Assembly: GCF_000422905.1 (NCBI RefSeq)
Contig: NZ_KE383948.1
Span: 107,832-171,831 of the forward strand
Direction of reading: 5' to 3'
Source of the DNA: Paenibacillus alginolyticus DSM 5050 = NBRC 15375
GTDB lineage: Bacteria > Bacillota > Bacilli > Paenibacillales > NBRC-103111
DNA: 64,000 nucleotides
The stretch's first letter is position 1, and each line of letters opens with the position of its first letter. A program made the position numbers and the translations under genes. The notes under the pieces were generated by a model. The model worked only from the letters and a program-made list of their open reading frames with translations. It was not told the DNA's origin and did no database searches. Shown piece after piece: positions 51,401-59,299 of this stretch.

Positions 51401-51763
51401 ACATTCGGCCAAACTACCGGTGGTGAGGTCAGCAAGGAGTTATTGCCAGGTTCTTATACCTTTGGCATGACGAACGAGGGTGCGTATAAGGAGAAAGTGC
51501 AGAATATCGGGACTGATGCCGTGGTCATTTTCCAGACGGTCAAGGTCAAGGTGCAATTGAAGGACAGCCAAGGCCGTCTGATGGACAACGGCAGCGTGAA
51601 ATACTATGCGGGAGGCTGGCTGACATTCGGCCAAACAACCGGTGGTGAGGTTAGTAAGGAGTTATTGCCAGGTACTTATACCTTCGGCATGACTTATTTG
51701 GGAACGTACAGAGAAATTGTAAGTAATATAACAATAAATCCCACGGTTGTATTTCAGATGTAA
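45419..51763 (+). CDS. Giant secreted polysaccharide-lyase-like protein (heparinase II/III type) with CBMs and C-terminal repeats
   Basis: This ~2114-residue protein has a signal peptide (MSRIRGSQFLSVFLSFLMAFSVF...AKA). Three ~140-residue CBM-like jelly rolls follow (each with NSGFE/NGGME/NGRFE, GLRSQ, LEFWDA and TYFDDA motifs). A large alpha-helical toroid comes next (DAYLYTGDIKYGRAGSILLDRVADVYPDM and GMHQSALAMAAVVYDT), then a heparinase-like beta-sandwich region (SHGHGDTLNVGFHAFGLDLSPDLGYP and NTISHNTVVVDKRKQN). Chitobiase-like Ig modules and four ~74-residue repeats close the protein. AAGGAAGG precedes ATG 45419. It is likely a surface or secreted lyase for an acidic polysaccharide. Confidence 0.88.
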   Translation: MSRIRGSQFLSVFLSFLMAFSVFTVFPGKAKADTLPILPNSGFEQVSGGKPLNWSVMSGTVTSSTYTVHSAVYSVQLADNSSTASVGLRSQKISVTPGKDYEASVYSYNVQGSSSLYLEFWDASNTLILFPTATNNTLNQWKQLGISQTAPTGAVYASLRVYSGLGNIGTSYFDDADFQELVKDPNTPLRNGGMESTIDGMPRYWDSIFGGNITSSLERKRSGDRSVKIVDTSASAGIGVRSQKMPVSVGVKYEAEVFAYDESGASTIFLEFWDANNTNLTNVIAGSTSQNEWKPIRAVGAAPVGAAYATIRLYLGATNIGTTYFDDAKFGEASPDPSPNLNNGRFELLDNGKPSQWRGVDGVAEVSGEMAYDGVRSIKITNAVDQSAGLRSHLIPVSHGVEYTANVFAFTNSGTAELKIELWDADKVFLSSVSQTGSSSNAWTPVTLKSVFPDQTAYISLRLGTSSSAGGTVYFDNATFIRSGELMNSKTRTTLYSQNKVTAARQNIQQLQWAKNLKDASVTNADKYLAKGLDFLWNAVPSQMLPRSYAVNQSLGSPITGKEIDKYGNYPYRIDPLNDPWKIVDPSSGYKFPTNDFGAYYRSGLDEHGIFQPALADRSLLVNTLYPEKGPTWGVDDGYGWVDEQGKRYTFIAYYVHWSWYGGDSLIQSSMNAFRDAYLYTGDIKYGRAGSILLDRVADVYPDMDISKFDRTVFLNSSGKSVGNGKVLGGIWETELVKSFISAYDALFPALDDPETVQFLSAKSTQFRFANPKNSGINIRRNIEDGMIKQVFPAVKKTQILGNDGMHQSALAMAAVVYDTMPETKEWLDFIFQTGGVLANPTRLTGGNILNSLVSDVDRDGNGNESSPGYNALWLVNHRLTADILEGYDLYPQADLYNNVKFRKMFSAMSTLILSEKFTANIGDTGRTGNPFIIERMTDSVKAFDKFGDPIYAQLAYFLNNNTTDGIHKDVFSSRPNAIAGQIQEVINVNGPLNMESVNASGYGFTALRDGDNPKVNYGTRIGFSGMNISAQSVPTKFVDASGSIQLAATQNGESVTFEFNVPTTDEYELDLLPVKAQSNGIYRISIDGQPVKELDFYGTDTNAYEIINQMNLTQGLHTISFEGIGKHPSSSGYNLDVRVLNLLNAQARSQRDAQLNAINTLRDEWMFYGRNVSHGHGDTLNVGFHAFGLDLSPDLGYPEFADSVDMHRAQWVVNTISHNTVVVDKRKQNTNLWAADAKHFDDTDLVKLIEVEAPKVYPQTTLYKRTTAMIKADDKNSYTVDLFRVKGGNDHYFSFHGAEGAVATEGLNLVPQATGTYAGADVPFGERVDDVAGAGYMGSGFHYLKNVERDTSPMNKFSVDWNVKDTWNMYGQGSGAATDVHLRLTMLGNVDDVALADGVPPRNKVGNPKDLRYLIAHRSGTSIDSLFTSIIEPYKGESFISSITPLIVKMNGQTVDDSGVRAVRVKLKNGRTDYIVSSLDSSKSYTVELSDTAYSLEFKGFFGVYSVQEDGSASTYLHDGSYIGKNTEVRQDRVGSITGTVVDFRKDLSPHNEIIIESFGLFGTPADLIGKSITIQNDGVRYASYRIKNVSVLEGTRLKLDIGDITLVRSYKDPNDFSKGFIYDIASGASFRIPLSYITSQAAQPPADATLSANITEPTNTDVTVTISYPAEAVVKEYRVSDSGTWIAYTTPVIVSENGMIFARGTDAAGHASNVTSYTVNNIDKKAPSTTASLSPAQPDGPNGAYTGPVTVSLNAVDVDSNVKKTEYSLDNGTTFQPYTSPVTLDKQGQYTLIYMSTDQAGNVEPAHNLSFSLVATAVKVQLKDSNGNPLSGGVVKYYDGGWKDFGVTDASGRASKSIPDKSYTFSITYEGTYKEKVQNTGTDAVVVFQTVKAKVQLKDSQGNLMDSGSVKYYAGGWLTFGQTTGGEVSKELLPGSYTFGMTNEGAYKEKVQNIGTDAVVIFQTVKVKVQLKDSQGNLMDSGSVKYYAGGWLTFGQTTGGEVSKELLPGSYTFGMTNEGAYKEKVQNIGTDAVVIFQTVKVKVQLKDSQGRLMDNGSVKYYAGGWLTFGQTTGGEVSKELLPGTYTFGMTYLGTYREIVSNITINPTVVFQM
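50878..51760 (+). repeat. Four tandem ~222-bp repeats in the giant gene
   Basis: Units encode VQLKDSQGNLMDSGSVKYYA, then GGWLTFGQTTGGEVSKELLP and YKEKVQNIGTDAVVIFQT. The first copy is divergent (YYDGGWKDFG); the last three are nearly identical at the DNA level, indicating recent duplication. Confidence 0.9.
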
Positions 51764-51821
51764 AAGTACGTCCTTCTAACAGGTGCTTTCTGTGAGTGAT
51801 CAAAAGGTGATCAAATTGATG

Positions 51822-51858
51822 GAGAAGCTCGCTTTTGTGGCGGGCTTCTCTTTTTATT
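51822..51858 (+). terminator. Terminator of the giant secreted-protein gene
   Basis: GAGAAGCTCGC and GGCGGGCTTCTC pair around TTTTGT, followed by TTTTTATTTT. Confidence 0.85.
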
Positions 51859-51938
51859 TTGGATAACGGAAATTTTTGAATTGAATATAAATTCATATTT
51901 ATGTATAATTATGCATTATCGAATGGAGGGAATTATGA

Positions 51939-52385
51939 ATGCCACTTATCGTGAGAGACGCAGAACCAGATGATGAAAACAGTTTGACCGAATTAATGTA
52001 TGAATATATTGTTGGTTTTTACCAGAAACCTAGGCCAGCCGATGGCAACATACATCAATTGATTCAAACCCTTTTAGAGAAACAATTAGGTATTCAGTTT
52101 GTTGCAGAACTAGATGGAAAACTAGTCGGCTTTGCTACCTTATACTTCGCATTTAGTACGATGAAAGCAGACAAAATTACCATCATGAACGACCTTTATG
52201 TCATGGAGCCATTTAGAGGTACAGAAGTGGAATCAGAACTGTTTTTAGAATGTCAAGGTTTCTCAAAAGATCAAGGATATGCGTATATGTCTTGGATAAC
52301 GGCTCCTGAAAATAAACGAGCTCAGCATTTTTTTGAGAAAATGGGTGGGGTTCAAGGGGATTGGGTTAATTATTCAATCAGCTAA
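51939..52385 (+). CDS. GNAT-family N-acetyltransferase
   Basis: This 148-residue single-domain protein starts IVRDAEPDDENSLTELMYEY and carries FVAELDGKLVGFATLYF and the acetyl-CoA-binding region LYVMEPFRGTEVESELFLECQGFSKDQGYAYMSWITAPENKRAQHFFEKMGG. The canonical Q/RxxGxG/A loop is degenerate (RGTEVE). GGAGGG precedes the ATG. The substrate is unknown; it stands alone between a terminator and a repeat array. Confidence 0.85.
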   Translation: MPLIVRDAEPDDENSLTELMYEYIVGFYQKPRPADGNIHQLIQTLLEKQLGIQFVAELDGKLVGFATLYFAFSTMKADKITIMNDLYVMEPFRGTEVESELFLECQGFSKDQGYAYMSWITAPENKRAQHFFEKMGGVQGDWVNYSIS

Positions 52386-52449
52386 AAGCTGCAGTGATTA
52401 ATTTGGCCACTGATCCGTCCGAAATAACGATCAGCTGCCCTTTTTCATA

Positions 52450-53100
52450 CGCCGAGGGCCCCGCGAGCCGAAGCTCGCCGATAGAGCCTGAGAAGTCGAA
52501 AATCGACTTCTGAGCAGTCCGTCCGGGCCCGTTCGTCCGGAATAAGCGCGAAACCCGCGCTTACAGCGCGAGCCCCGCGAGCCGAGGCGCGCCGATAGAG
52601 CTTGAGAAAAGAGCTCCGCGAGCCGAAGCTCGCCTACAGAGCCTGAGAAGTCGAAAATTGACTTCTCAGCAACCTGTCCGGGCGCGTTCGTTCTGAATAA
52701 GCGCGGAAAACGCGCTTAATCTGGAGCGCCTGAATAAATAGGCGCGGAAACCGCGCTTTCAGAAAGAGCTCCGCGAGCCGAAGCTCGCCTACAGAGCCTG
52801 AGAAGTCAAAAATTGACTTCTCAGCAACCTGTCCGGGCGCGTTCGTTCAGAATAAGCGCGGAAAACGCGCTTAATTAGGCGCCCCCGAACAAATAAGCGC
52901 GAAAACCGCGCTTTCAGAAAGAGCTCCGCGAGCCGAAGCTCGCCTACAGAGCCTGAGAAGTCGAAAATTGACTTCTCAGCAACCTGTCCGGGCGCGTTCG
53001 TTCTGAATAAGCGCGGAAAACGCGCTTAATCAGGCGGCCCCGAACAAATAAGCGCGAAAACCGCGCTTTCAGAGAGAACTCGCCGACAGAGCCTGAGAAG
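52450..53100. repeat. Array of about four 155-bp palindrome-rich repeats
   Basis: Units starting GAGCTCCGCGAGCCGAAGCTC lie at 52611, 52766 and 52921, exactly 155 bp apart, with a more diverged unit before them. Each unit holds four hairpin-forming palindromes: GAGCT..AGCTC, GAGAAGTC..GACTTCTC, AAGCGCG..CGCGCTT and a second AAGCGCG..CGCGCTT. There is no coding frame with a ribosome binding site. GC content is far above the flanks. Confidence 0.9.
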
Positions 53101-53252
53101 CCATCCTCATATGCGTAATTGTTAAATTTTGTGTGATATGCTATCATTGAATAAAATTTAACAACAAACGGTTGTGAAGCACACACCGCTTTTCTTGATC
53201 AGCATGAGCTGTTCGGAGGAGCGGTTTATTTATTTTCTGGAGGTGGCATCTA

Positions 53253-53944
53253 ATGAATGACTTTGAAAAAGCACATGAAGCCTTTTTAGCTAAACACATT
53301 TCGATGAGGGGCGGGGAACGTTTAAAGCGACTTAAAGAGGGGCATGGACATGCGGAGAAGTTGTTTCTTGAGCAGATTTGGTGGAGCGCGTTTGGACATT
53401 TTCAAGACTTGCATCCGGAATATGAGATCAAGGATTTTCGGGATGGTACGCGCTTTTGGATTTCGCCTTTCTTCGCCACTCTCTCAGACTATCTATTGAA
53501 ATTGATGGCTTTGGTCCCCACTTCGCTGATACCAGTCGCACCCAATTCTCAGACCAATTAATCAGACAAAATCACCTTGTTTTAGATGGTTGGAAAATTA
53601 TTCGGTTCTCTTATGATGACGTAAAAAAACGGCCTCGCATGTGTGAGCAATTACTCCAGCAATGCATTGGCAGACATTTTGGAGATGTATTTAACCACGT
53701 AATTGAGCTGAATTTTATAGAAAAAGAAATCATCCGTTTCGCCCAAACTTTAGGAAGAGCAATCAAGCCTGCCGACGTTCAAAAACAATTTCAGTTCAGA
53801 CAAAGAAAAGCACAAGAAACGCTTAAGGGAATGTATCAGAAATCACTCCTTGAACCAGTTGGAGCAGGTCATGCACGTGTGCGAGGCTATAGAGTAGCAC
53901 AGCACGTTCTTGCTAATTGGGAAGGTTTGGCTGATTGGGGCTGA
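53253..53944 (+). pseudogene. DUF559/Vsr-like nuclease-type protein with a frameshift
   Basis: The first frame gives MNDFEKAHEAFLAKHISMRG...LEQIWWSAFGHFQDLHPEYEIKDFRDGTRF. One added T in the TTTT run at about 53455 joins it to LDFAFLRHSLRLSIEIDGFGPH...QLIRQNHLVLDGWKIIRFSYDDVKKRP, which has the IEIDG...R...L...G(W)xIIRFS layout of small restriction-like endonuclease folds. A winged-helix-like tail follows (KPADVQKQFQFRQRKAQETLKGMYQKSLLEPVG). GGAGG precedes the ATG. Either a recent pseudogene or a sequencing error. Confidence 0.75.
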
Positions 53945-54136
53945 GAAGCCGATTTCCGGCCTTCAGACTCTATTGATGAGCTTCGTCACGTTTGGCTTGG
54001 TAGTCTAAATTTTTAGCCTCGGATCGCACATTTCACCAGCATACATTTTCCCCCACTACATTTTTTCTTAAAATTCCTTCACATGGGGAATGATACCTTT
54101 AACACAAAAAGAGTTATTTCACAGGGGGTTATTAAG

Positions 54137-54919
54137 ATGAAAAAAATACTCGCTGCAACAGCAGTTACGGCATTACTCCTGATTTCGATAGGCTGTAGTT
54201 CGACTAAGCCAAACACAACACCGTCGGCATCTTCGCCGAGCAAAGCCGAAATTACGATCGGCACCGAAGGTACATATGCACCTTTCACATTTCATGATAA
54301 GGCTGGCAAGCTGACGGGATTTGATGTCGAGACGACAGAAGAGGTATGTAAACGGATTGGCATGACGCCGCGGTTTGTTGAAACCAAGTGGGATGGCATG
54401 ATTGCGGGACTCGATGCGAAGCGGTATGACATGGTAGCCAACGAAGTAGCTGTTCGTCCGGATCGTTTGGAGAAGTACGATATGTCGACGCCTTATATTG
54501 TTTCCCGCGCTGTTCTTGTTGTGCATGCCAATAATACGAATATTAAGACGTTGGATGACCTTAAAGGCAAGAAGGTTGGACAATCCCTCGATAGTAATTA
54601 TCGGAAAATAGCGGAAGAGCATGGTGCCACCAATACGGTTGTGGAGGGGTTTAATCAAGCAATTGATCTTCTGACTTCGGGCAGGATCGATGCGACACTT
54701 AACGATAGTTTATCCTATTTGGATTTGAAAAAGCAGCGTCCCGAGCTCCCGATCAAAACGGTTTATGAAGAGCCTTCCGCGACGAGCAACGCCTTTTTAT
54801 TCCGCAAAGGAAGCACGGATTTAGTTAGCAAAGTAAATAAAGCTCTGACAGACATGAAATCGGACGGTACATTGGTTCAAATTTCGCAAAAATGGTTCAA
54901 TGCCGACGTAACGAAGTAA
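54137..54919 (+). CDS. Amino acid (cystine-type) ABC transporter binding lipoprotein
   Basis: This ~260-residue family-3 solute-binding lipoprotein has lipobox SIGC. The family signature ITIGTEGTYAPFTFHDKAGKLTGFDVETTEEVCKRIG is followed by ETKWDGMIAGLDAKRYDMVANEVAVRPDR, typical of the cystine/TcyA-like group. CAGGGGG precedes ATG 54137. It is followed at 12 bp by the permease and then the ATPase, the usual TcyABC-like order. The ligand assignment is by similarity of pattern. Confidence 0.88.
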   Translation: MKKILAATAVTALLLISIGCSSTKPNTTPSASSPSKAEITIGTEGTYAPFTFHDKAGKLTGFDVETTEEVCKRIGMTPRFVETKWDGMIAGLDAKRYDMVANEVAVRPDRLEKYDMSTPYIVSRAVLVVHANNTNIKTLDDLKGKKVGQSLDSNYRKIAEEHGATNTVVEGFNQAIDLLTSGRIDATLNDSLSYLDLKKQRPELPIKTVYEEPSATSNAFLFRKGSTDLVSKVNKALTDMKSDGTLVQISQKWFNADVTK

Positions 54920-54931
54920 GGACCCAGCCTA

Positions 54932-55612
54932 ATGACAAATGATCGTCTTGAGCGAATTATAGGGATTCTGTCCGATTCCTTCTTTCCTATTATAAAGGCG
55001 GGGCTTACGTACACTGTTCCGCTTACTTTAATCACTTTTGCACTAGGACTTAGTTTGGCTTTCATCACGGCACTTGCTCGATTATCGGATTTTGCCATCC
55101 TTCGGGCGATAGCAAGATTCTATGTTTGGGTTTTCCGCGGCACACCATTGCTCGTCCAGTTGTTTATACTCTTTTACGGTTTTCCAAGTTTGGGCATAAC
55201 GCTGGATCCTTTTCCGACAGCCATTATCGGGTTTACGTTAAATAAAGGAGCTTATAGTTCCGAAATCATTCGCGCCGCGATTTTGTCGATTCCCAAAGGC
55301 CAAAGAGAGGCAGCTTATTCAATCAATATGACGAAATGGCAGGCAATGAGGCGCATCATTTTACCCCAGGCTGTGCGGGTCGCTATTCCTCCATTAGGAA
55401 ATTCCTTCATAAGTTTAATCAAAGATACTTCTTTGGCCGCCACGATAACAGTTACGGAAATGTTTCAGAAAGGGCAGCAGATTGCAGCTGTTACGTATGA
55501 GCCATTATGGCTTTATATCGAGGTGGCCTTCGTTTATTTAGTTTTCAGTACCGTACTTTCCTACTTCCAATCCAAGCTTGAGATCCACTATGAACGAAAC
55601 ATTGCTAAGTAA
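54932..55612 (+). CDS. Amino acid ABC transporter permease (HisM/TcyB type)
   Basis: This 226-residue permease has the family start FFPIIKAGLTYTVPLTLITFALGLSLAF, the FRGTPLLVQLFILFYGFP motif and the EAA loop AILSIPKGQREAAYSINMTKWQAMRRIILPQA. It lies between the binding protein and the ATPase and forms a homodimeric channel in this class. Confidence 0.92.
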   Translation: MTNDRLERIIGILSDSFFPIIKAGLTYTVPLTLITFALGLSLAFITALARLSDFAILRAIARFYVWVFRGTPLLVQLFILFYGFPSLGITLDPFPTAIIGFTLNKGAYSSEIIRAAILSIPKGQREAAYSINMTKWQAMRRIILPQAVRVAIPPLGNSFISLIKDTSLAATITVTEMFQKGQQIAAVTYEPLWLYIEVAFVYLVFSTVLSYFQSKLEIHYERNIAK

Positions 55613-55625
55613 GAGGGGGCCCAGC

Positions 55626-56378
55626 ATGATTCGAATGCAAGGCATACATAAACATTTTCAGGACCTCCACGTCTTAAATCAGATTGATTTGGATGTTGAA
55701 AAAGGGAGCACGACCGTTGTTATCGGCCCTTCCGGTTCCGGCAAAACGACCCTATTAAGATGTCTGAAATTATTGGACTTTCCTGATCAGGGGACCCTCT
55801 CGATTGCCAAAGCGACGATGACATTCTCAGGTGAAGCCAAGTTGAGTAAGACGGACATCCGTTCCATTCGTCAACATACCGGCATGGTCTTCCAGAACTA
55901 CAACTTATTTCCCCATTTGACTGTATTGCAAAATATTATGGAAGGCCCTGTTATTGTCCTAAAACAATCCTCGAAAGCAGCTAAGGAAAAGGCTTTATCC
56001 ATTTTAGACAAGGTTGGACTTCGAGATCGTGCCGATCATTATCCTCATCAATTGTCTGGTGGACAGCAACAACGTGTAGGGATAGCTAGGGCAATGGCGA
56101 TGAATCCAGAGGTGCTGTTATTCGATGAACCAACGTCTGCGCTTGACCCGGAATTGGTAGGCGAAGTGCTAAAGGTGATGAAGGATCTAGCCCTCGAGGG
56201 CATGACGATGGTCATTGTGACACATGAGATGGGCTTTGCCAAAGAAGTGGCTGATCAAGTTATCTTTATGGATCAAGGCGCGATTGTGGAGAGAGGAACA
56301 CCAGCCGATATTTTTGATGCTTCAACGAATGAGAGAACCTTGCAATTTTTGAGAAAAGTGAATCGGAAAACAGAGTAA
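55626..56378 (+). CDS. Amino acid ABC transporter ATP-binding protein (GlnQ/TcyC type)
   Basis: This 250-residue ATPase has Walker A GPSGSGKTT, Q-loop VFQNYNLFPHLT, signature LSGGQQQRVGIARAMAMNP, Walker B LLFDEPTSALDPELV and H-loop VTHEMGFA. AGGGGG lies 7 nt before ATG 55626, which decides the start; the longer frame overlaps the permease. Last gene of the three-gene transporter. Confidence 0.93.
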   Translation: MIRMQGIHKHFQDLHVLNQIDLDVEKGSTTVVIGPSGSGKTTLLRCLKLLDFPDQGTLSIAKATMTFSGEAKLSKTDIRSIRQHTGMVFQNYNLFPHLTVLQNIMEGPVIVLKQSSKAAKEKALSILDKVGLRDRADHYPHQLSGGQQQRVGIARAMAMNPEVLLFDEPTSALDPELVGEVLKVMKDLALEGMTMVIVTHEMGFAKEVADQVIFMDQGAIVERGTPADIFDASTNERTLQFLRKVNRKTE

Positions 56379-56574
56379 GATTAACTATATATTTTATAAA
56401 TTAAAGGCTTCACGCTGGTTGCGAGAAGTCTCTTTGGACTGCAATCCCTTAACTGGGATCAAGACATGCTTAAATAGAAAGGATGGAAGGAAAACGAAGA
56501 CTTTTGTCGAATGCTATATCCAGCCAATGAAGAGGCCAGTTTACAGGTAGTGTAAGTATAGAGGAGTCGTTTCT

Positions 56575-58218
56575 ATGATAAATCCTGCGAATAGATTACT
56601 TGATGTGAAGACACTCCTAAGCATGATGGATAATATGGAAGACTCGATTTATATCATGAGTGTGGATGGATCGGATATCAAGTACTATTATGTCAATCGT
56701 GCTGCTACGAAATTTAGTGGAATTACAATGGATGCTGTCGGTCTAACTTTTTTTGATACAAACACGAGCCAGATGGCGAACTACTTACATAAGAAATATA
56801 CGAGAGTGATTACCGAACGACGAACCATTAAGTATGAGGATGGCGTGGTGCTGCCCAATGGTATGTTAAGCGGAGAAAGTGTACTTACGCCAATATTTAG
56901 TGAAAGCGGTGACATGGAGTTCATCGTCACGGTTACTCGTGATATTACTGAGCGTAAACAACACGAAAATTTACTTTATCATTACGCCTATCATGACGAT
57001 CTTAGCAAGCTTTATAATCGAAGATTCCTGCTTGAGCATGTGCACAATCCGGCGAACATTTATTTGCTTGATCTGGACTATTTCAAAAACATTAATGATA
57101 TTTTCGGACATGATGTTGGTGATACCGTACTCGTGGAGGTCGCGAATCGTCTTGTTGAGAAATTTGGTGCGGAGTACATACTTGTACGATTGGGCGGGGA
57201 CGAATTTGTCGTTGTAGCCATGGGAGAACCTCGATCAGCTAAGGAGACCGCCGACCAAATTAATCAACTTTTTGCGGCTCCCTTTACGGTAAATGATCAT
57301 CTAATGAAGTTAAGTGTGAGTATTGGTGTGGCTCAAAGTGTAAAAAAAGAAACTATCCAAACCCTGTTAAAACAAGCGGATATTGCCTTATATAAGGCCA
57401 AAGGGGCGGGAAGAAAAAGATTTCATATTTTCGAAGCTTCATCTAAGTACGACCATGTTGAGAATTTCATTCATGAGCTTGCTCTCTCCGTAGCCGTTGA
57501 GAAAGAAGAATTGCATTTGTGTTATCAGCTTATTTATAATCCGGTCAGGGAAGAAGTCATAGGTGCCGAGGCTCTGCTAAGATGGAATTCGGCCAATATG
57601 GGAATGATCCAGCCCAATGACTTTATACCGATTGCCGAGGAAACGGGCTTGATTATTCCGATTGGATACTGGGTCATCCGGCAAGCTTGTAAGGATTGGC
57701 ATCTTTTAAAAGAAATATACGGTTCTCAATTTAAAGTTTCCGTCAACATTTCGAGGATTCAATTAAACGAACCTCTTTTCGTTGATCAAATGCTTCAAAT
57801 ATTGGAAGATGAGCATGTGGACCCACGTATGATGGAGTTAGAAATAACGGAAAGCACGACGATTCACTCGATGGAAGATGTCCAACAAACGCTGCGAAGA
57901 TTGCGGACCGAAGGCTTTACCATTGCCCTAGATGATTTCGGAACCGGCTATTCCTCGTTAAGCATGTTAACGTTGCTGCCTATAGATAAGTTGAAGATAG
58001 ACAGATCATTCATTTGGGAAATGAATGTTTCGCTGATTTCAGCCATTTTAGCTATGGCCAATGCACTGAACTTACAAGTAATCGCAGAAGGTATCGAGAC
58101 GTATGAGCAATATAGGATGTTAAAGGAAATGAATTGTTGGGGCGTACAAGGTTTTTTTATCAACGAGCCAGCCCAATTTGCCTTATTACCTAAACAGGTT
58201 GTAGTAGTTAGAAAGTAA
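56575..58218 (+). CDS. PAS-GGDEF-EAL bifunctional c-di-GMP protein
   Basis: This 547-residue cytoplasmic protein has a PAS domain (MMDNMEDSIYIMSVDGSDIKYYYVNRAATKFSGIT with PAC ending TRDITERKQ) and a GGDEF domain with intact LGGDEFVVV. No RxxD inhibitory site is visible before it. An EAL domain follows with GAEALLRW, ELEITEST, ALDDFGTGYSSL and AEGIETYEQ. Both synthesis and hydrolysis of c-di-GMP are possible from the motifs. GAGGAG precedes the ATG. It is monocistronic; the 190 bp upstream contain no recognisable promoter. Confidence 0.93.
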   Translation: MINPANRLLDVKTLLSMMDNMEDSIYIMSVDGSDIKYYYVNRAATKFSGITMDAVGLTFFDTNTSQMANYLHKKYTRVITERRTIKYEDGVVLPNGMLSGESVLTPIFSESGDMEFIVTVTRDITERKQHENLLYHYAYHDDLSKLYNRRFLLEHVHNPANIYLLDLDYFKNINDIFGHDVGDTVLVEVANRLVEKFGAEYILVRLGGDEFVVVAMGEPRSAKETADQINQLFAAPFTVNDHLMKLSVSIGVAQSVKKETIQTLLKQADIALYKAKGAGRKRFHIFEASSKYDHVENFIHELALSVAVEKEELHLCYQLIYNPVREEVIGAEALLRWNSANMGMIQPNDFIPIAEETGLIIPIGYWVIRQACKDWHLLKEIYGSQFKVSVNISRIQLNEPLFVDQMLQILEDEHVDPRMMELEITESTTIHSMEDVQQTLRRLRTEGFTIALDDFGTGYSSLSMLTLLPIDKLKIDRSFIWEMNVSLISAILAMANALNLQVIAEGIETYEQYRMLKEMNCWGVQGFFINEPAQFALLPKQVVVVRK

Positions 58219-58225
58219 ACGAGTG

Positions 58226-58267
58226 GTCAACGTCCAGTGTGCTGCTGTTGATGTTGATCTTTTTTAT
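58226..58267 (+). terminator. Terminator of the GGDEF-EAL gene
   Basis: GGTCAACGTC and GATGTTGATC pair with G-U wobble, followed by TTTTTTATTTT. Confidence 0.7.
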
Positions 58268-58324
58268 TTTACTTGAAGAATGTGATACAATTTTTTAGCA
58301 AGATTAGCCTGTTGGAGGTAGTCG

Positions 58325-59293
58325 ATGAAAGCACTAATTTTCGAAAAATTTGGTGGGCCAGAAGTCCTGCAGTATGTAGACATTCCTGATCCCAGCTTAG
58401 AACCAGGTCATATCTTGGTGAGAACGGAAGCCATCGGCTTAAATTTCGCCGACATATATAGGAGACGAGGCAACTATCATTTGGCTGGAAAGCCACCCTT
58501 CATTCTAGGGTATGAGGGAGCCGGCATTGTTGAACGAGTAGCGTCGAATGTGGACCAGATCAAGGTCGGAGACCGAATTGCCTTCGTGGATGTTCCTTTT
58601 GCCAATGCGGAATTGGTTGCTGTGCCTGTAGATCGAGCTATACCATTACCCATGGATATCACGTTCGAACATGCCGCGGGTATTTTGCTTCAGGGAATGA
58701 CGGCGCATTATCTGGTGAATGACAGCTATCGCGTTCAATCCGGCGACGAAATCGTCGTACATGCGGCAGCAGGAGGCGTTGGACAGATTTTGACGCAGCT
58801 ATGTAAAAGTAAAGGCGCAAGAGTCATCGGTTTGACCTCTTCGGAAGCAAAAAGGGAAATCGCCTTAAAGGCCGGTGCTGATGAAGTTCTTCGTTATGAC
58901 AGCGATTGGGTAAATGGGGTCAAGATTTGGTCTAGCAACCATCAGGGCGTAGATGCCGTTTACGATTCTGTTGGGTCTACGCTAATGGATAGTTTCGCTG
59001 CAGCCAAAACGAAGGGTACGGTCATTTTCTATGGTATGGCTGGCGGAGATCCGTCTCCTATCGATCCAAGAATGCTCATGGACACCTCAAAGACGCTGAC
59101 GGGAGGCGACTTGTGGAACCATGTGACCTCCTTGCAGAATCGAATCGAGCGTTCACACGAACTTTTTGATGCGCTGCGGCGAGGGGTTATTCAAATAGAA
59201 AGCCTTACATGCTTTCCTTTGAGCGAGGGTGCGGAAGCCCACAGACTCTTAGAGAGCAGGAAAAGCACAGGGAAAATCATATTAATTCATTAA
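58325..59293 (+). CDS. Zinc-independent quinone oxidoreductase (Qor-like MDR)
   Basis: This 322-residue NADPH-dependent medium-chain dehydrogenase/reductase has an N-terminal GroES-like domain (MKALIFEKFGGPEVLQYVDIP...GLNFADIYRRRG) without the zinc-ligand cysteines. The Rossmann domain carries VVHAAAGGVGQILTQLCKSKGARVIGLTSSEAK (AAGGVG motif) and YDSVGSTLMDSFAA. It reduces quinones or enones. GGAGG precedes the ATG, and a strong terminator follows. Confidence 0.93.
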   Translation: MKALIFEKFGGPEVLQYVDIPDPSLEPGHILVRTEAIGLNFADIYRRRGNYHLAGKPPFILGYEGAGIVERVASNVDQIKVGDRIAFVDVPFANAELVAVPVDRAIPLPMDITFEHAAGILLQGMTAHYLVNDSYRVQSGDEIVVHAAAGGVGQILTQLCKSKGARVIGLTSSEAKREIALKAGADEVLRYDSDWVNGVKIWSSNHQGVDAVYDSVGSTLMDSFAAAKTKGTVIFYGMAGGDPSPIDPRMLMDTSKTLTGGDLWNHVTSLQNRIERSHELFDALRRGVIQIESLTCFPLSEGAEAHRLLESRKSTGKIILIH

Positions 59294-59299
59294 TAGGAG

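Noticed and set aside
52450..53100. CRISPR array
   Set aside because: Units are 155 bp and nearly identical throughout, with no short repeats separated by unique spacers and no cas genes nearby.
53945..54136. T-box, S-box or other cysteine/methionine riboswitch in front of the cystine-type transporter
   Set aside because: The leader lacks the conserved T-box (TGGNACCGCG) and SAM aptamer motifs. Only a weak promoter-like region and a palindromic repeat fragment are visible.
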